From assembly GCA_937949455.1 (NCBI GenBank), contig CALEDU010000135.1:1-7752 (forward strand): a DNA stretch of 7,752 nt, written 5' to 3'. This document shows positions 1 to 6,623 of the stretch, piece by piece; the stretch's first letter is position 1, and each line of letters begins with the position of its first letter. The notes under the pieces were generated by a model that saw only the letters and a list, made by a program, of their open reading frames with translations, was not told the origin of the DNA and searched no databases. The DNA comes from an uncultured Tepidimonas sp. (lineage in GTDB: Bacteria > Pseudomonadota > Gammaproteobacteria > Burkholderiales > Burkholderiaceae_C). The translations under genes were made by a program, and so were the position numbers.

Positions 1-1259
1 TCCCACTCGCTCACCTCGACGCCATCGAGCCGGACAATGCCGTGGCTGGGGGCCACGAAGCGCGGCAGCAAATTGATCAGAGTCGTTTTGCCTGACCCGG
101 ATGGGCCGACAAAAGCCACCACTTCGCCCGAAGCAATTTCCAGCGATACGCCGCGCACTGCTGCAGCTGGCTGGCCCGGGTATCGCATCCAGACGTCTTG
201 CAGACTGATGTGCCCCTGCGCCCGCCCGCCGTCGTGCCGCCCGCCGTTTTGTACCGGTGTGTCCTCGATCAGTGCCACACCGCGCTCCAGCGCAGCCAAC
301 CCGCGCGTGATCGGAGTGGCAATGTCCGCGAGCTGGCGAATCGGGGTCACGAGCATCAACATCGCCGTCACGAACCCGACGAAGCTGCCAACCGACACCC
401 CACCAGACGCCTGATGCAACGCCACCATGATGACGGCAGACAGCGCAGTGGCCGCCAGGATCTGCGACAACGGCGTCATGGCCGCAGCCGCCACGGTGCT
501 CTTGAGCGCCAGGCCACGCAGTGCAGCGTTGAGGGCTGCAAACCGGCGCTGTTGCTGTGCTTGGGCGTCGTGCAGCCGCAGCAGCCGATGGGCCAGCACA
601 TTCTCTTCGACCACATACGCCAGTTCGTCGGTGGCGGTCTGGCTGCGTCGTGTCACGCCGTAGAGCCGGCGTGACAGCGTCTTCATGCCCCAAGCCAGCG
701 GCGGGAACATCGCCAGTACGATCAGCGTGAGCTGCCAGTTCAGCCACAGCAGATAGGCCAGCAGCGCGGCGATCGTGAGCACGGTGCGCACCAGGGTCAG
801 CAGCGCCCCGACGAGCTGCCCAGCGCCGTTTTGCACTTCGTAGACCAGGGTGTTCGACAGGCGGCTGGCGTTTTGTTCGGCGAACAAGCGCAGGTCCGCC
901 TCGCCCAGCCGCTCGAACATGGCGCGTCGCAGCGCCATCATCCCCCCGTTGGTGGTGTAGGCCAACCCGTACTGGGCGATGAAGGTGGCGGCCCCGCGCA
1001 GCGCGAACAGGCCGATCAACGCTGCGGGGACGGTCCACAGGGGCAGACCGCCCGCGATGAACCCCTCGTCGAGCAGCAGCTTCAGCAGGGCGGGGATGGC
1101 GGGCTCGGTCAGCGCCGCCAACAGCGCCCCCAGGGCGGCAATGCCCACCCCCGCCCGCGCGGGGCGGAAATACGGCCACAGGCGCTGCAGCCGCTCACGC
1201 ACCCGCGCAGGCCTGCCAGCCCCATCAGGGCCGGTCGAGGGCGGGGAGGAATCGGGCAC
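1..1259 (-). CDS. msbA: MsbA-type lipid A export ABC transporter (3' part beyond window)
   Basis: Half-size ABC exporter expected to flip lipid A-core from the inner to the outer leaflet of the inner membrane, working as a homodimer. Reading the minus strand from about 1259 gives 419 uninterrupted codons. A Pro/Ser-rich N-terminus leads to the [11 protein letters not shown] motif that opens the membrane domain, followed by several hydrophobic helices and long polar intracellular loops (for example [17 protein letters not shown]). The nucleotide-binding domain then begins with an A-loop tyrosine (VWMRYPGQ) and a Walker A motif, GPSGSGKTT, at about residues 385-393. The Q-loop, signature motif, Walker B and H-loop lie beyond base 1. 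No ATG is available: an in-frame TAA lies at about 1354-1356, so the start is GTG at 1259 or TTG at 1271. GTG was chosen because it gives a family-like length and has AGAAG just upstream. Other lipid or multidrug half-transporters are possible, but position and N-terminus favour MsbA. Confidence 0.87.
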   Translation of the reverse strand, partial: MPDSSPPSTGPDGAGRPARVRERLQRLWPYFRPARAGVGIAALGALLAALTEPAIPALLKLLLDEGFIAGGLPLWTVPAALIGLFALRGAATFIAQYGLAYTTNGGMMALRRAMFERLGEADLRLFAEQNASRLSNTLVYEVQNGAGQLVGALLTLVRTVLTIAALLAYLLWLNWQLTLIVLAMFPPLAWGMKTLSRRLYGVTRRSQTATDELAYVVEENVLAHRLLRLHDAQAQQQRRFAALNAALRGLALKSTVAAAAMTPLSQILAATALSAVIMVALHQASGGVSVGSFVGFVTAMLMLVTPIRQLADIATPITRGLAALERGVALIEDTPVQNGGRHDGGRAQGHISLQDVWMRYPGQPAAAVRGVSLEIASGEVVAFVGPSGSGKTTLINLLPRFVAPSHGIVRLDGVEVSEW

Positions 1260-1440
1260 TTCTGTCGACAAGGCAGGCGGTGGAGCGGGGCCGTTGCGGC
1301 GGGAACTTTCTCGAGCTGGTCGGCCCGTAGGGTCACGGCCAAGCTTCCGGTATTATCCGCTGTACTGCCGGCGTCCCGCACGCGCCGTGCATGTTGCATC
1401 GACCCATCCTTTCCTTGCTCGACCGCCGACCACTGTATCG
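1260..1440. promoter_or_regulatory. divergent msbA/tolB promoter region
   Basis: This 181-base gap between two divergent genes must hold both promoters. The best core element is TATTAT at 1351-1356 on the plus strand, a -10-like hexamer about 85 bases before the tolB start. Its complement, shifted by one base, reads GATAAT on the minus strand (1357-1352), about 95 bases before the msbA start. Neither has a convincing -35 at 16-18 bases, so they may be weak or activator-dependent. The near-coincidence of the two elements suggests competition between transcripts, but that is inference. No clear Shine-Dalgarno precedes either gene. Confidence 0.4.
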
Positions 1441-2793
1441 ATGACCTTCTCCGATCGCTTTGACACCTCTTTGCCCGGCCTGGAAAACGGCGCGGTGTCG
1501 CCACCGTTTTCCGCTCTGCTGTCCCGGCGTGGCCTGCTCGCATCGGCCGCGGCCGGTAGCCTGCTGGCCTGGTCGGCGCCAGCGGCAGCCCAGTTCCGGG
1601 TCGAGGTCACCGGCGTTGGCGTGCAGCAGATTCCGTTTGCGGTCGTGCCGTTTCGGGTGCCCGCTGGCTTGCCACATGACGTGGCTGCCATCGTCGCCTC
1701 TGACTTGGTGCGCAGTGGCCAATTCCGCCAGCTTGCGGCAGGGGGATCGGGGCTGGACGAAGCCTCACGCCCAGATCTCGGACCCTGGCGCAGCCTGGGT
1801 GCGGATGCCTTGCTGACCGGCAGCGTCTCGAGCCTGGCGGATGGCCGGCTCGACGTTCGGTTTCGCCTGTGGGATGTGGTGCGCGGCACCGACCTGGGCG
1901 GACTGAGTTATCCCGTCAGTACGGCCGACCTGCGCCTGGCGGCGCACCGCATCGCGGACTATGTCTACGAAAAGCTCACCGGCGAGCGAGGCGTTTTCTC
2001 CACGCGCATCGCCTATGTCTCCAAAAACGGTGATCGTCACCAGCTCTGGGTGGCCGATGCCGACGGAGAGAACGCCCAACCCGCTTTGACCAGCCGTGAG
2101 CCGATCATCTCCCCCGCTTGGTCGCCCAACGGCACACAGCTGGCTTATGTGTCGTTCGAATCGCTCAAGCCTGTCATTTACGCCCATGACATCGCCACTG
2201 GCCGGCGTCGGCTGCTGGCCAGCTTTCGCGGCTCCAACAGCGCGCCGGCATGGTCGCCAGACGGCCGGCGCCTGTTTGCCACCTTGACCCTGGCAGGCAG
2301 CTCGCAAATTTATGCGCTCGACCTGGACGGCGGCCCGCCGCAGCGCATCACGCAAACCGGCGGTATCGACACGGAGCCTGCCTTTGCACCCGATGGCAAG
2401 GCGGTCTACTTTGTCAGCGATCGTGGTGGATCGCCGCAGATCTACCGCATGACCCCGGATGGGCGCGAGGTCACGCGCGTCACCTTCGAGGGCAGCTACA
2501 ACATCTCCCCGGCGGTCAGTCCCGATGGCCGGCAATTGGCATACGTCTCGCGCTTGGGCGATGCATACCGCTTGCGCTTGATGGACCTGACCAGTGGGGC
2601 CGTCACCTCGCTGACTGACACCCAGGCCGATGAAAGTCCGAGCTTTGCCCCCAACGGCCGTTTGATCATGTACGCCACACGCGCACAGGGCCGCGAGTCC
2701 CTCATGACCACCACTGTCGATGGACGCATCAAGACGAGGCTGGCCACAGCGGGTCATGTGCGCGAACCTGATTGGGGGCCGTTCTTGGCATGA
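1441..2793 (+). CDS. tolB: Tol-Pal system periplasmic beta-propeller protein TolB
   Basis: Periplasmic component of the Tol-Pal system. It binds Pal and TolA and helps recycle Pal to the division septum for outer-membrane constriction. The predicted protein is 450 residues (E. coli TolB about 430). Residues 28-50 look like an export signal, with SRR at 28-30, a hydrophobic core ([13 protein letters not shown]) and a likely cut after APAAA at residue 50. The TolB N-terminal domain covers about 51-190. The C-terminal propeller contains at least five PD40-like repeats with the core SP(A)x(S/A)P(D/N)G, near residues 224, 267, 310, 355 and 398, each about 44 residues apart. The ATG at 1441 was chosen because it gives a plausible signal peptide; the frame is open much further upstream, which is common at this GC content. 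The stop is followed 58 bases later by pal. The Tat-like twin arginine is discussed as a finding. Confidence 0.96.
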   Translation: MTFSDRFDTSLPGLENGAVSPPFSALLSRRGLLASAAAGSLLAWSAPAAAQFRVEVTGVGVQQIPFAVVPFRVPAGLPHDVAAIVASDLVRSGQFRQLAAGGSGLDEASRPDLGPWRSLGADALLTGSVSSLADGRLDVRFRLWDVVRGTDLGGLSYPVSTADLRLAAHRIADYVYEKLTGERGVFSTRIAYVSKNGDRHQLWVADADGENAQPALTSREPIISPAWSPNGTQLAYVSFESLKPVIYAHDIATGRRRLLASFRGSNSAPAWSPDGRRLFATLTLAGSSQIYALDLDGGPPQRITQTGGIDTEPAFAPDGKAVYFVSDRGGSPQIYRMTPDGREVTRVTFEGSYNISPAVSPDGRQLAYVSRLGDAYRLRLMDLTSGAVTSLTDTQADESPSFAPNGRLIMYATRAQGRESLMTTTVDGRIKTRLATAGHVREPDWGPFLA

Positions 2794-2851
2794 CGCATGG
2801 GCGCGCTGGTTGGCTTCTTGCCCTATGTCTCTCTCACTTCCGCAATCCACC

Positions 2852-3442
2852 ATGAAAACCCCTGTTCGTCATTTTGGACAACGTCGCGCGGTCCCTGCGG
2901 CTGCGGCGCTGCTGACGGCTGCCGTGCTGGCTGGCTGCTCCAGCGTCAAGCTGGACGAAAGTGTCCCCGTCATCGATCGGTCGGCCACCCCAGTCGGTGC
3001 CGCCGGCCCAGGGGGGGCAGCCAGCAGCACTGGCGCGGGCAATGGCGCGGTGGACAGTCGCACTGTGGTGCCTGTGCAAACGCAACAGCCCGGAGTGGGT
3101 CAGCCGCCGGCCAATGTCGAGCGCATCATCTACTTTGATTTCGATTCCTACACCGTCAAGCCCGAATTCGTGGCGACACTGGAGGCGCATGCGCGCTTCC
3201 TGAATGCCGACCGCCAGCGCCGCGTGATCCTGGAAGGCCACACCGACGAGCGCGGCGGGCGCGAGTACAACCTGGCGCTGGGGCATAAGCGCGCCGACGC
3301 CGTGCGCCGTGCCCTGGCGCTGATGGGCGTGCAAGACACACAGATGGAGGCGGTTAGCTTCGGCAAGGAAAAGCCAGCCGTGCAAGGCAGTGGCGAGGAA
3401 GCCTGGAGCCGAAACCGCCGTGTCGAGCTGAGCTACCGCTGA
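2852..3442 (+). CDS. pal: peptidoglycan-associated outer-membrane lipoprotein Pal
   Basis: Lipoprotein that anchors the outer membrane to peptidoglycan and is the partner of TolB. The protein is 196 residues from ATG 2852. The signal peptide ends in a clear lipobox, LAGC, with the lipidated cysteine at residue 29. Ser at +2 rather than Asp predicts outer-membrane sorting. A Gly/Ala/Ser-rich linker follows (about 45-80). The OmpA-like domain then shows IIYFDFDSYTV, the diaminopimelate-binding stretch GHTDERGGREYN, NLALGHKRADAVRRAL and the closing NRRVELSYR. A longer in-frame opening exists upstream (ATG 2720), but it would overlap tolB and bury the lipobox. There is no strong Shine-Dalgarno, and tolB read-through probably supplies much of the transcript. 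It is followed after nine bases by cpoB. Confidence 0.97.
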   Translation: MKTPVRHFGQRRAVPAAAALLTAAVLAGCSSVKLDESVPVIDRSATPVGAAGPGGAASSTGAGNGAVDSRTVVPVQTQQPGVGQPPANVERIIYFDFDSYTVKPEFVATLEAHARFLNADRQRRVILEGHTDERGGREYNLALGHKRADAVRRALALMGVQDTQMEAVSFGKEKPAVQGSGEEAWSRNRRVELSYR

Positions 3443-3451
3443 TCGCGCGCC

Positions 3452-4282
3452 ATGAGCCACACCCGCTTCGTCCAGTCCGTCGCCGCAGGGCGCTTGCCGA
3501 TGCGCCGCTGGCAAACCATGCTGACCGCTGGGTTGGTTGGTGCCATGCTCGCCTTGGCAGCGCTGCCGGCGCAGGCGCTGTTCAGCGACGATGAGGCGCG
3601 CCGCGCCATCCTGGATTTGCGCAGCCGCCTGGAGACCCAGCGCCAGGCCCTCGAAGCGGCCGAGCGCCAGTTGCGGGAGCTGCAGTCCGGCGGCGACGCT
3701 GCGCGCCGCGGGGTGCTCGATGTCGTCAACCAGATCGAATCGGTGCGCAGCGAGCTGGCGATGCTGCGGGGGCAGCAGGAGCGCTTGGCACGTGATCTGG
3801 CGGAGCTGCAGCGCCAGCAGCGCGATGCCCTGGCTGCGTTCGACGATCGCCTGCGCGCCCTGGAGCCCATCAAGGTCACCGTCGACGGCGTCGAAATCTC
3901 CGTGCGACCGGACGAAAAAGCCGCCTTCGAAGGGGCCATGGCAGCCTTGCGGGCGTCGGATTTTTCGCGCGCAGCCCGGCTGTACGGGGAATTTTTGGCC
4001 CGCTATCCGGGCAGTGGCTACGCGGCCCAGGCATGGTATTGGCAGGGCAACGCACTGTATGCCGATCGCCAGTATCGCGCTGCTATCGACAGCTATCAGC
4101 GGCTGATCGACCGGTTCCCAGAGCACCCCCGCGCAGCTGAGGCGATGCTGGCCATCGCAAGTTGCCAACTCGAACTCAATGACGCCAAGGCCGCACGGGC
4201 CACCTGGCAAGCGCTCATCACACGTTATCCCAACACCGAAGCGGCGGCTGCCGCCCGCGAGCGCCTGGCGCGGCTGCGCTGA
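3452..4282 (+). CDS. cpoB: cell division coordinator CpoB (YbgF), TPR protein
   Basis: Periplasmic protein that links the Tol-Pal machine to the peptidoglycan synthase PBP1B/LpoB during septation in E. coli; the family assignment is strong, while partner identity here is inferred. It is 276 residues from ATG 3452. Residues 17-42 form a signal peptide (MRRWQTML, hydrophobic core, cut after PAQA). Residues about 48-138 are an Arg/Glu/Gln/Leu-rich coiled coil that would trimerise. Residues about 155-276 hold tandem TPR-like repeats with FLARYPGSGYAAQAWYWQGN, LIDRFPEHPRAAEAML and LITRYPNTEAAAAARERL. An internal ATG at 3500 (residue 17) has AGGG upstream and would give a more normal signal peptide, so the true start may be there. 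Gene order tolB-pal-cpoB with a nine-base gap to pal indicates one operon. Confidence 0.94.
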   Translation: MSHTRFVQSVAAGRLPMRRWQTMLTAGLVGAMLALAALPAQALFSDDEARRAILDLRSRLETQRQALEAAERQLRELQSGGDAARRGVLDVVNQIESVRSELAMLRGQQERLARDLAELQRQQRDALAAFDDRLRALEPIKVTVDGVEISVRPDEKAAFEGAMAALRASDFSRAARLYGEFLARYPGSGYAAQAWYWQGNALYADRQYRAAIDSYQRLIDRFPEHPRAAEAMLAIASCQLELNDAKAARATWQALITRYPNTEAAAAARERLARLR

Positions 4283-4289
4283 GATGGGG

Positions 4290-4322
4290 CCCGGGCGGCA
4301 GCTCCCCTGTGCCAGCCGCGGG
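4290..4322 (+). other. GC-rich hairpin after cpoB
   Basis: GCGGC at 4295-4299 can pair with GCCGC at 4315-4319, and CCC 4290-4292 with GGG 4320-4322, leaving a two-base bulge. There is no T-run after it, so it is not a classical intrinsic terminator. It may weaken read-through from the tol-pal genes or stabilise their 3' end. Confidence 0.25.
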
Positions 4323-4336
4323 CGTTCTCCGGTCCG

Positions 4337-4342
4337 TAAAAT
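4337..4342 (+). promoter_or_regulatory. possible -10 element for the transporter-tcdA pair
   Basis: TAAAAT lies 25 bases before the transporter ATG, in the only gap (84 bases) between cpoB and this gene. It is a reasonable -10 hexamer in otherwise GC-rich DNA, but no TTGACA-like box sits 16-18 bases upstream; that space is occupied by the GC hairpin. If used, the leader would be very short. Confidence 0.3.
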
Positions 4343-4366
4343 CGTGCTTGCCAACGTTGTCCGACC

Positions 4367-5479
4367 ATGGATCTTGCCGCTTTTCAATCCTTGCACACCA
4401 CCGTCCTGTGGGCGGTTTTTCTGATTTCGGCCCTTTTCGGTGCCATCGTGCACCGCACCCATTTTTGCACCATGGGGGCGATCAGCGACATCGTGAACAT
4501 GGGCGACTGGACTCGCATGCGCATGTGGATCATGGCCATCGGGGTGGCCATGATGGGCTTTCATGCCATGGCGGCTTTGGGCTGGATCGACCCGACCCAG
4601 ACGATTTACTACAGCGGGCGGGTGATTTGGCTGTCCGCCCTCGTGGGGGGAGCGTTGTTTGGTTTTGGCATGGTGCTGGCCTCGGGTTGCGGCAGCAAAA
4701 CGCTGGTGCGCATGGGGGGGGGAAGCCTCAAGGCGGTGGTCGTTTTCTTTGTCATGGGGGTGGCGGCCTTTGCGACGCTGCGGGGGATCACAGCCGTGCT
4801 GCGCGACCGTACGGTGGATCGTGTTGCCATCGACATGCAACCTGGCAGCGCACTGCCCAGTTGGCTGGCCCCTTTGGTAGGGTGGGACGCTTCCGCTGCT
4901 GCCTGGGTCGGGGTGGTCTTTGGGCTGGGGTTGGTGGTATGGGCTGCTCGAAGCGAGGGATTTCGTCGTTCTCCCGACGCCTGGCTGGCTGGTTTGGGTA
5001 TCGGGGGCACTGTGGTCGGGATGTGGTGGGTGTCGGGGCACCTGGGTTTCGTTGCCGAGCATCCAGAGACGCTCGAGGCAGTCTTTGTGGCGAGCAACAG
5101 CGGTCGCATGGAGGCCCTGACTTTTACCGCGCCTCTGGCCTACACCCTCGACTGGCTGATCTACTTCAGCGACAAGAACAAGGTGTTGACGCTCGGGGTG
5201 GTATCGGTGCTGGGGGTGGTGGCTGGTGCGTTTGTCCATGCGATGGGCAGTCGCACTTTCCGCTGGGAAGGGTTTTGCGGCACGCGTGACACAGCGCTGC
5301 ATCTGCTGGGGGCCATCTGCATGGGGGTGGGCGGTGTGACCGCCATGGGTTGCACCGTGGGGCAGGGGTTGTCGGGGCTGTCGACGTTGAGTGTCACCAG
5401 CATGATTGCTTTTGCGGGCATCGTGGTGGGTGCACTGGGTGGGCTGCGTTTCCATCTGTGGTTACTCGAGCGTGACTGA
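4367..5479 (+). CDS. YeeE/YedE (TsuA-like) thiosulfate/sulfur transporter
   Basis: Inner-membrane protein of the YeeE/YedE family. Characterised members (TsuA/YeeE) import thiosulfate through a chain of conserved cysteines. It has 370 residues, slightly longer than E. coli YeeE, with about nine to ten hydrophobic segments and almost no hydrophilic domain. The family cysteine motifs are all present: HFCTMGAISD (Cys34), ASGCGSKTLVRMGGG (Cys108), EGFCGTRD (Cys304) and MGCTVGQGLSG (Cys329). The two halves are related, as is usual for this pseudo-symmetric fold. The start is ATG 4367. The stop overlaps the tcdA GTG start by eight bases. The exact substrate (thiosulfate or another sulfur species) cannot be read from sequence, and no TusA-like partner gene is visible here. 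A run of nine G at 4714-4722 lies in the Gly-rich part after Cys108. Confidence 0.9.
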   Translation: MDLAAFQSLHTTVLWAVFLISALFGAIVHRTHFCTMGAISDIVNMGDWTRMRMWIMAIGVAMMGFHAMAALGWIDPTQTIYYSGRVIWLSALVGGALFGFGMVLASGCGSKTLVRMGGGSLKAVVVFFVMGVAAFATLRGITAVLRDRTVDRVAIDMQPGSALPSWLAPLVGWDASAAAWVGVVFGLGLVVWAARSEGFRRSPDAWLAGLGIGGTVVGMWWVSGHLGFVAEHPETLEAVFVASNSGRMEALTFTAPLAYTLDWLIYFSDKNKVLTLGVVSVLGVVAGAFVHAMGSRTFRWEGFCGTRDTALHLLGAICMGVGGVTAMGCTVGQGLSGLSTLSVTSMIAFAGIVVGALGGLRFHLWLLERD

Positions 5480-6290
5480 GGCTGCTCCCGCTGCAGCGTT
5501 GTCGAAGACGCCTGACCTCGAGCGGCGTTTTGCAGGGCTGCGGCGCCTGTATGGTCCCCAGGGCGCGCAGCGGCTGTTCGACGCCCATGTCATCGTCGTT
5601 GGTGTGGGTGGAGTGGGGTCTTGGGCAGCCGAGGCCCTGGCCCGCAGCGGCGTGGGTCGGCTTACCTTGGTCGATCTGGACCACGTAGCCGAATCCAACA
5701 CAAACCGACAAATCCACGCTCTGGAGGGCACCTACGGACAAGCCAAGGTGGAGGCCATGCGTGTGCGCATTGCCGCCATCCATCCGGCCTGCCGGGTGTG
5801 CACCATCGACGACTTCGTCACCCCGGACAACTGGGCTGATGTGTTGCACCAAGCCCTTGCCTGCCAAGGGCCCAGCGGCCCCTTTGCCGTCATCGATGCA
5901 TGCGATCAGATGGGGGCCAAGGCAGCCATGGCGGCATGGGCGCTGCATACGCACAGCGTATTCATGTCTGCTGGCGCTGCCGGAGGCAAGCGGCGCGGGG
6001 ATCGTGTCGAGATCGCCGACATTGCCGATGCCACCCACGACCCGTTGCTCGCGCAGTTGCGGCAACGGCTGCGCAAATGGCACGGGGCACCGCGCCAGGG
6101 ACGGATGGGCGTGATGGCAGTGTTCAGCCGCGAGTCCGTCGCGCCGCCAGATCCTGCATGTGCCGTGGATGGCGCTGCCGACGGGTCGCTCAATTGCCAC
6201 GGATACGGCTCCAGCGTGGCGGTGACGGCCACGTTTGGGCTGTGCGCGGCAGGCTGGGTCATGGATACCGTAGCCGCCGGCCACGGCTGA
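5472..6290 (+). CDS. tcdA: tRNA threonylcarbamoyladenosine dehydratase TcdA (CsdL)
   Basis: ThiF/MoeB/E1-like ATP-dependent enzyme that dehydrates t6A37 in ANN-decoding tRNAs to cyclic t6A. In E. coli it is assisted by the CsdA/CsdE sulfur relay. It has 272 residues from GTG 5472 (E. coli about 268). The nucleotide-binding glycine loop GVGGVGSW is at residues 44-51, and the acidic strand end LVDLD follows at about 66-70. The family signature NTNRQIHAL begins at residue 76, VIDACD is at about 140-145, and the TcdA-specific GAAGGKRRGDRVEIADIADA and DPLLAQLRQRLRK follow. The C-terminus holds NCHGYGSSVAVTATFG with Cys242. An ATG at 5406 is in frame but would overlap the transporter by 74 bases and add non-family sequence, so GTG was chosen. 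Its overlap GTGACTGA with the transporter stop suggests translational coupling. A general ThiF-like activating enzyme is the alternative, but the NTNRQIHAL and GAAGG motifs favour TcdA. Confidence 0.92.
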   Translation: MTEAAPAAALSKTPDLERRFAGLRRLYGPQGAQRLFDAHVIVVGVGGVGSWAAEALARSGVGRLTLVDLDHVAESNTNRQIHALEGTYGQAKVEAMRVRIAAIHPACRVCTIDDFVTPDNWADVLHQALACQGPSGPFAVIDACDQMGAKAAMAAWALHTHSVFMSAGAAGGKRRGDRVEIADIADATHDPLLAQLRQRLRKWHGAPRQGRMGVMAVFSRESVAPPDPACAVDGAADGSLNCHGYGSSVAVTATFGLCAAGWVMDTVAAGHG

Positions 6291-6332
6291 AGGCAATAAG
6301 GCATCGGTCCCAGAGAAGCGAAAAATTTCGGA

Positions 6333-6338
6333 TACAAT
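6333..6338 (+). promoter_or_regulatory. -10 element of the tRNA-Lys promoter
   Basis: TACAAT in the AT-richer context TTTCGGATACAATAG matches the sigma-70 -10 consensus at five of six bases. It lies 44 bases before the tRNA 5' end. The expected -35 position (about 6310-6315) is poor, so the -35 may be degenerate. A start near 6345 would give a short leader trimmed by RNase P. Confidence 0.55.
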
Positions 6339-6381
6339 AGCGGCTTCGGTTGTGACACAAAAGTTCTGTCGCAGCAGAGCT

Positions 6382-6457
6382 GGGTCGTTAGCTCAGTCGG
6401 TAGAGCAGCGGACTTTTAATCCGTTGGTCGCAGGTTCGAATCCTGCACGACCCACCA
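6382..6457 (+). tRNA. tRNA-Lys (anticodon TTT), CCA encoded
   Basis: A full 76-base cloverleaf. The acceptor arm GGGTCGT pairs perfectly with ACGACCC. The D-stem is GCTC/GAGC. The anticodon stem GCGGA/TCCGT contains one G-U pair and a loop CTTTTAA, with anticodon TTT at 6415-6417 and A37 at 6418. The T-stem GCAGG/CCTGC encloses TTCGAAT. The discriminator base is A and CCA is encoded at 6455-6457. It decodes AAA/AAG lysine codons. A37 after a U36 is the t6A (and cyclic t6A) position, which links it to the preceding tcdA. Confidence 0.98.
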
Positions 6458-6497
6458 AACCCATCAATGACCTGGCCCGCCCGATAGCAGGCGATGG

Positions 6498-6529
6498 TCC
6501 GCTCGACTGTCTTGGCGGATTTTCTTTTT
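6498..6529 (+). terminator. rho-independent terminator after tRNA-Lys
   Basis: TCCGC (6498-6502) pairs with GCGGA (6515-6519), with a possible extra T-G pair inside. The T-rich tract TTTTCTTTTT (6520-6529) follows immediately. It sits about 40 bases after the tRNA 3' end, in the right orientation to end its transcript. The loop of 10-12 bases is rather large. Confidence 0.6.
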
Positions 6530-6598
6530 GGATGACAGGCCCGTGCGTTGGTGCGGGGCACCTGCTTGGGTTTTCCCGGTCGTATCCGTCTCGAATGT

Positions 6599-6623
6599 CC
6601 CGCCACCCGTGCGGGTATTTTTT
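6599..6623 (+). terminator. second plus-strand terminator, overlapping the convergent gene's stop
   Basis: CCCGC (6599-6603) pairs with GCGGG (6611-6615) around a seven-base loop, followed by TATTTTTT. An alternative inner pairing ACCC/GGGT is also possible. The tract overlaps the stop codon of the minus-strand gene that ends at 6622. It would back up the first terminator and shield the convergent gene. On the minus strand there is no T-run after the stem. Confidence 0.5.

Noticed and set aside
37..674. Overlapping plus-strand frames opposite msbA
   Set aside because: Arg/Pro/Ser-rich shadow translations; the minus strand here encodes a well-supported ABC transporter.
979..1440. Upstream extension of the tolB frame (additional 154 codons)
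   Set aside because: It overlaps msbA antisense, has no family similarity, and would bury the TolB signal peptide in the middle of the protein.
4290..4322. Terminator between cpoB and the transporter gene
   Set aside because: The stem is GC-rich but bulged and lacks a following T-run, so it is listed only as a hairpin, not as a terminator.
2834..5455. An uninterrupted 873-codon frame on the minus strand opposite pal, cpoB and the transporter gene
   Set aside because: Its translation is low-complexity, rich in His/Gln/Pro/Arg, with no recognisable domain, and it is fully antisense to three clear genes. High GC content removes stops from such shadow frames.
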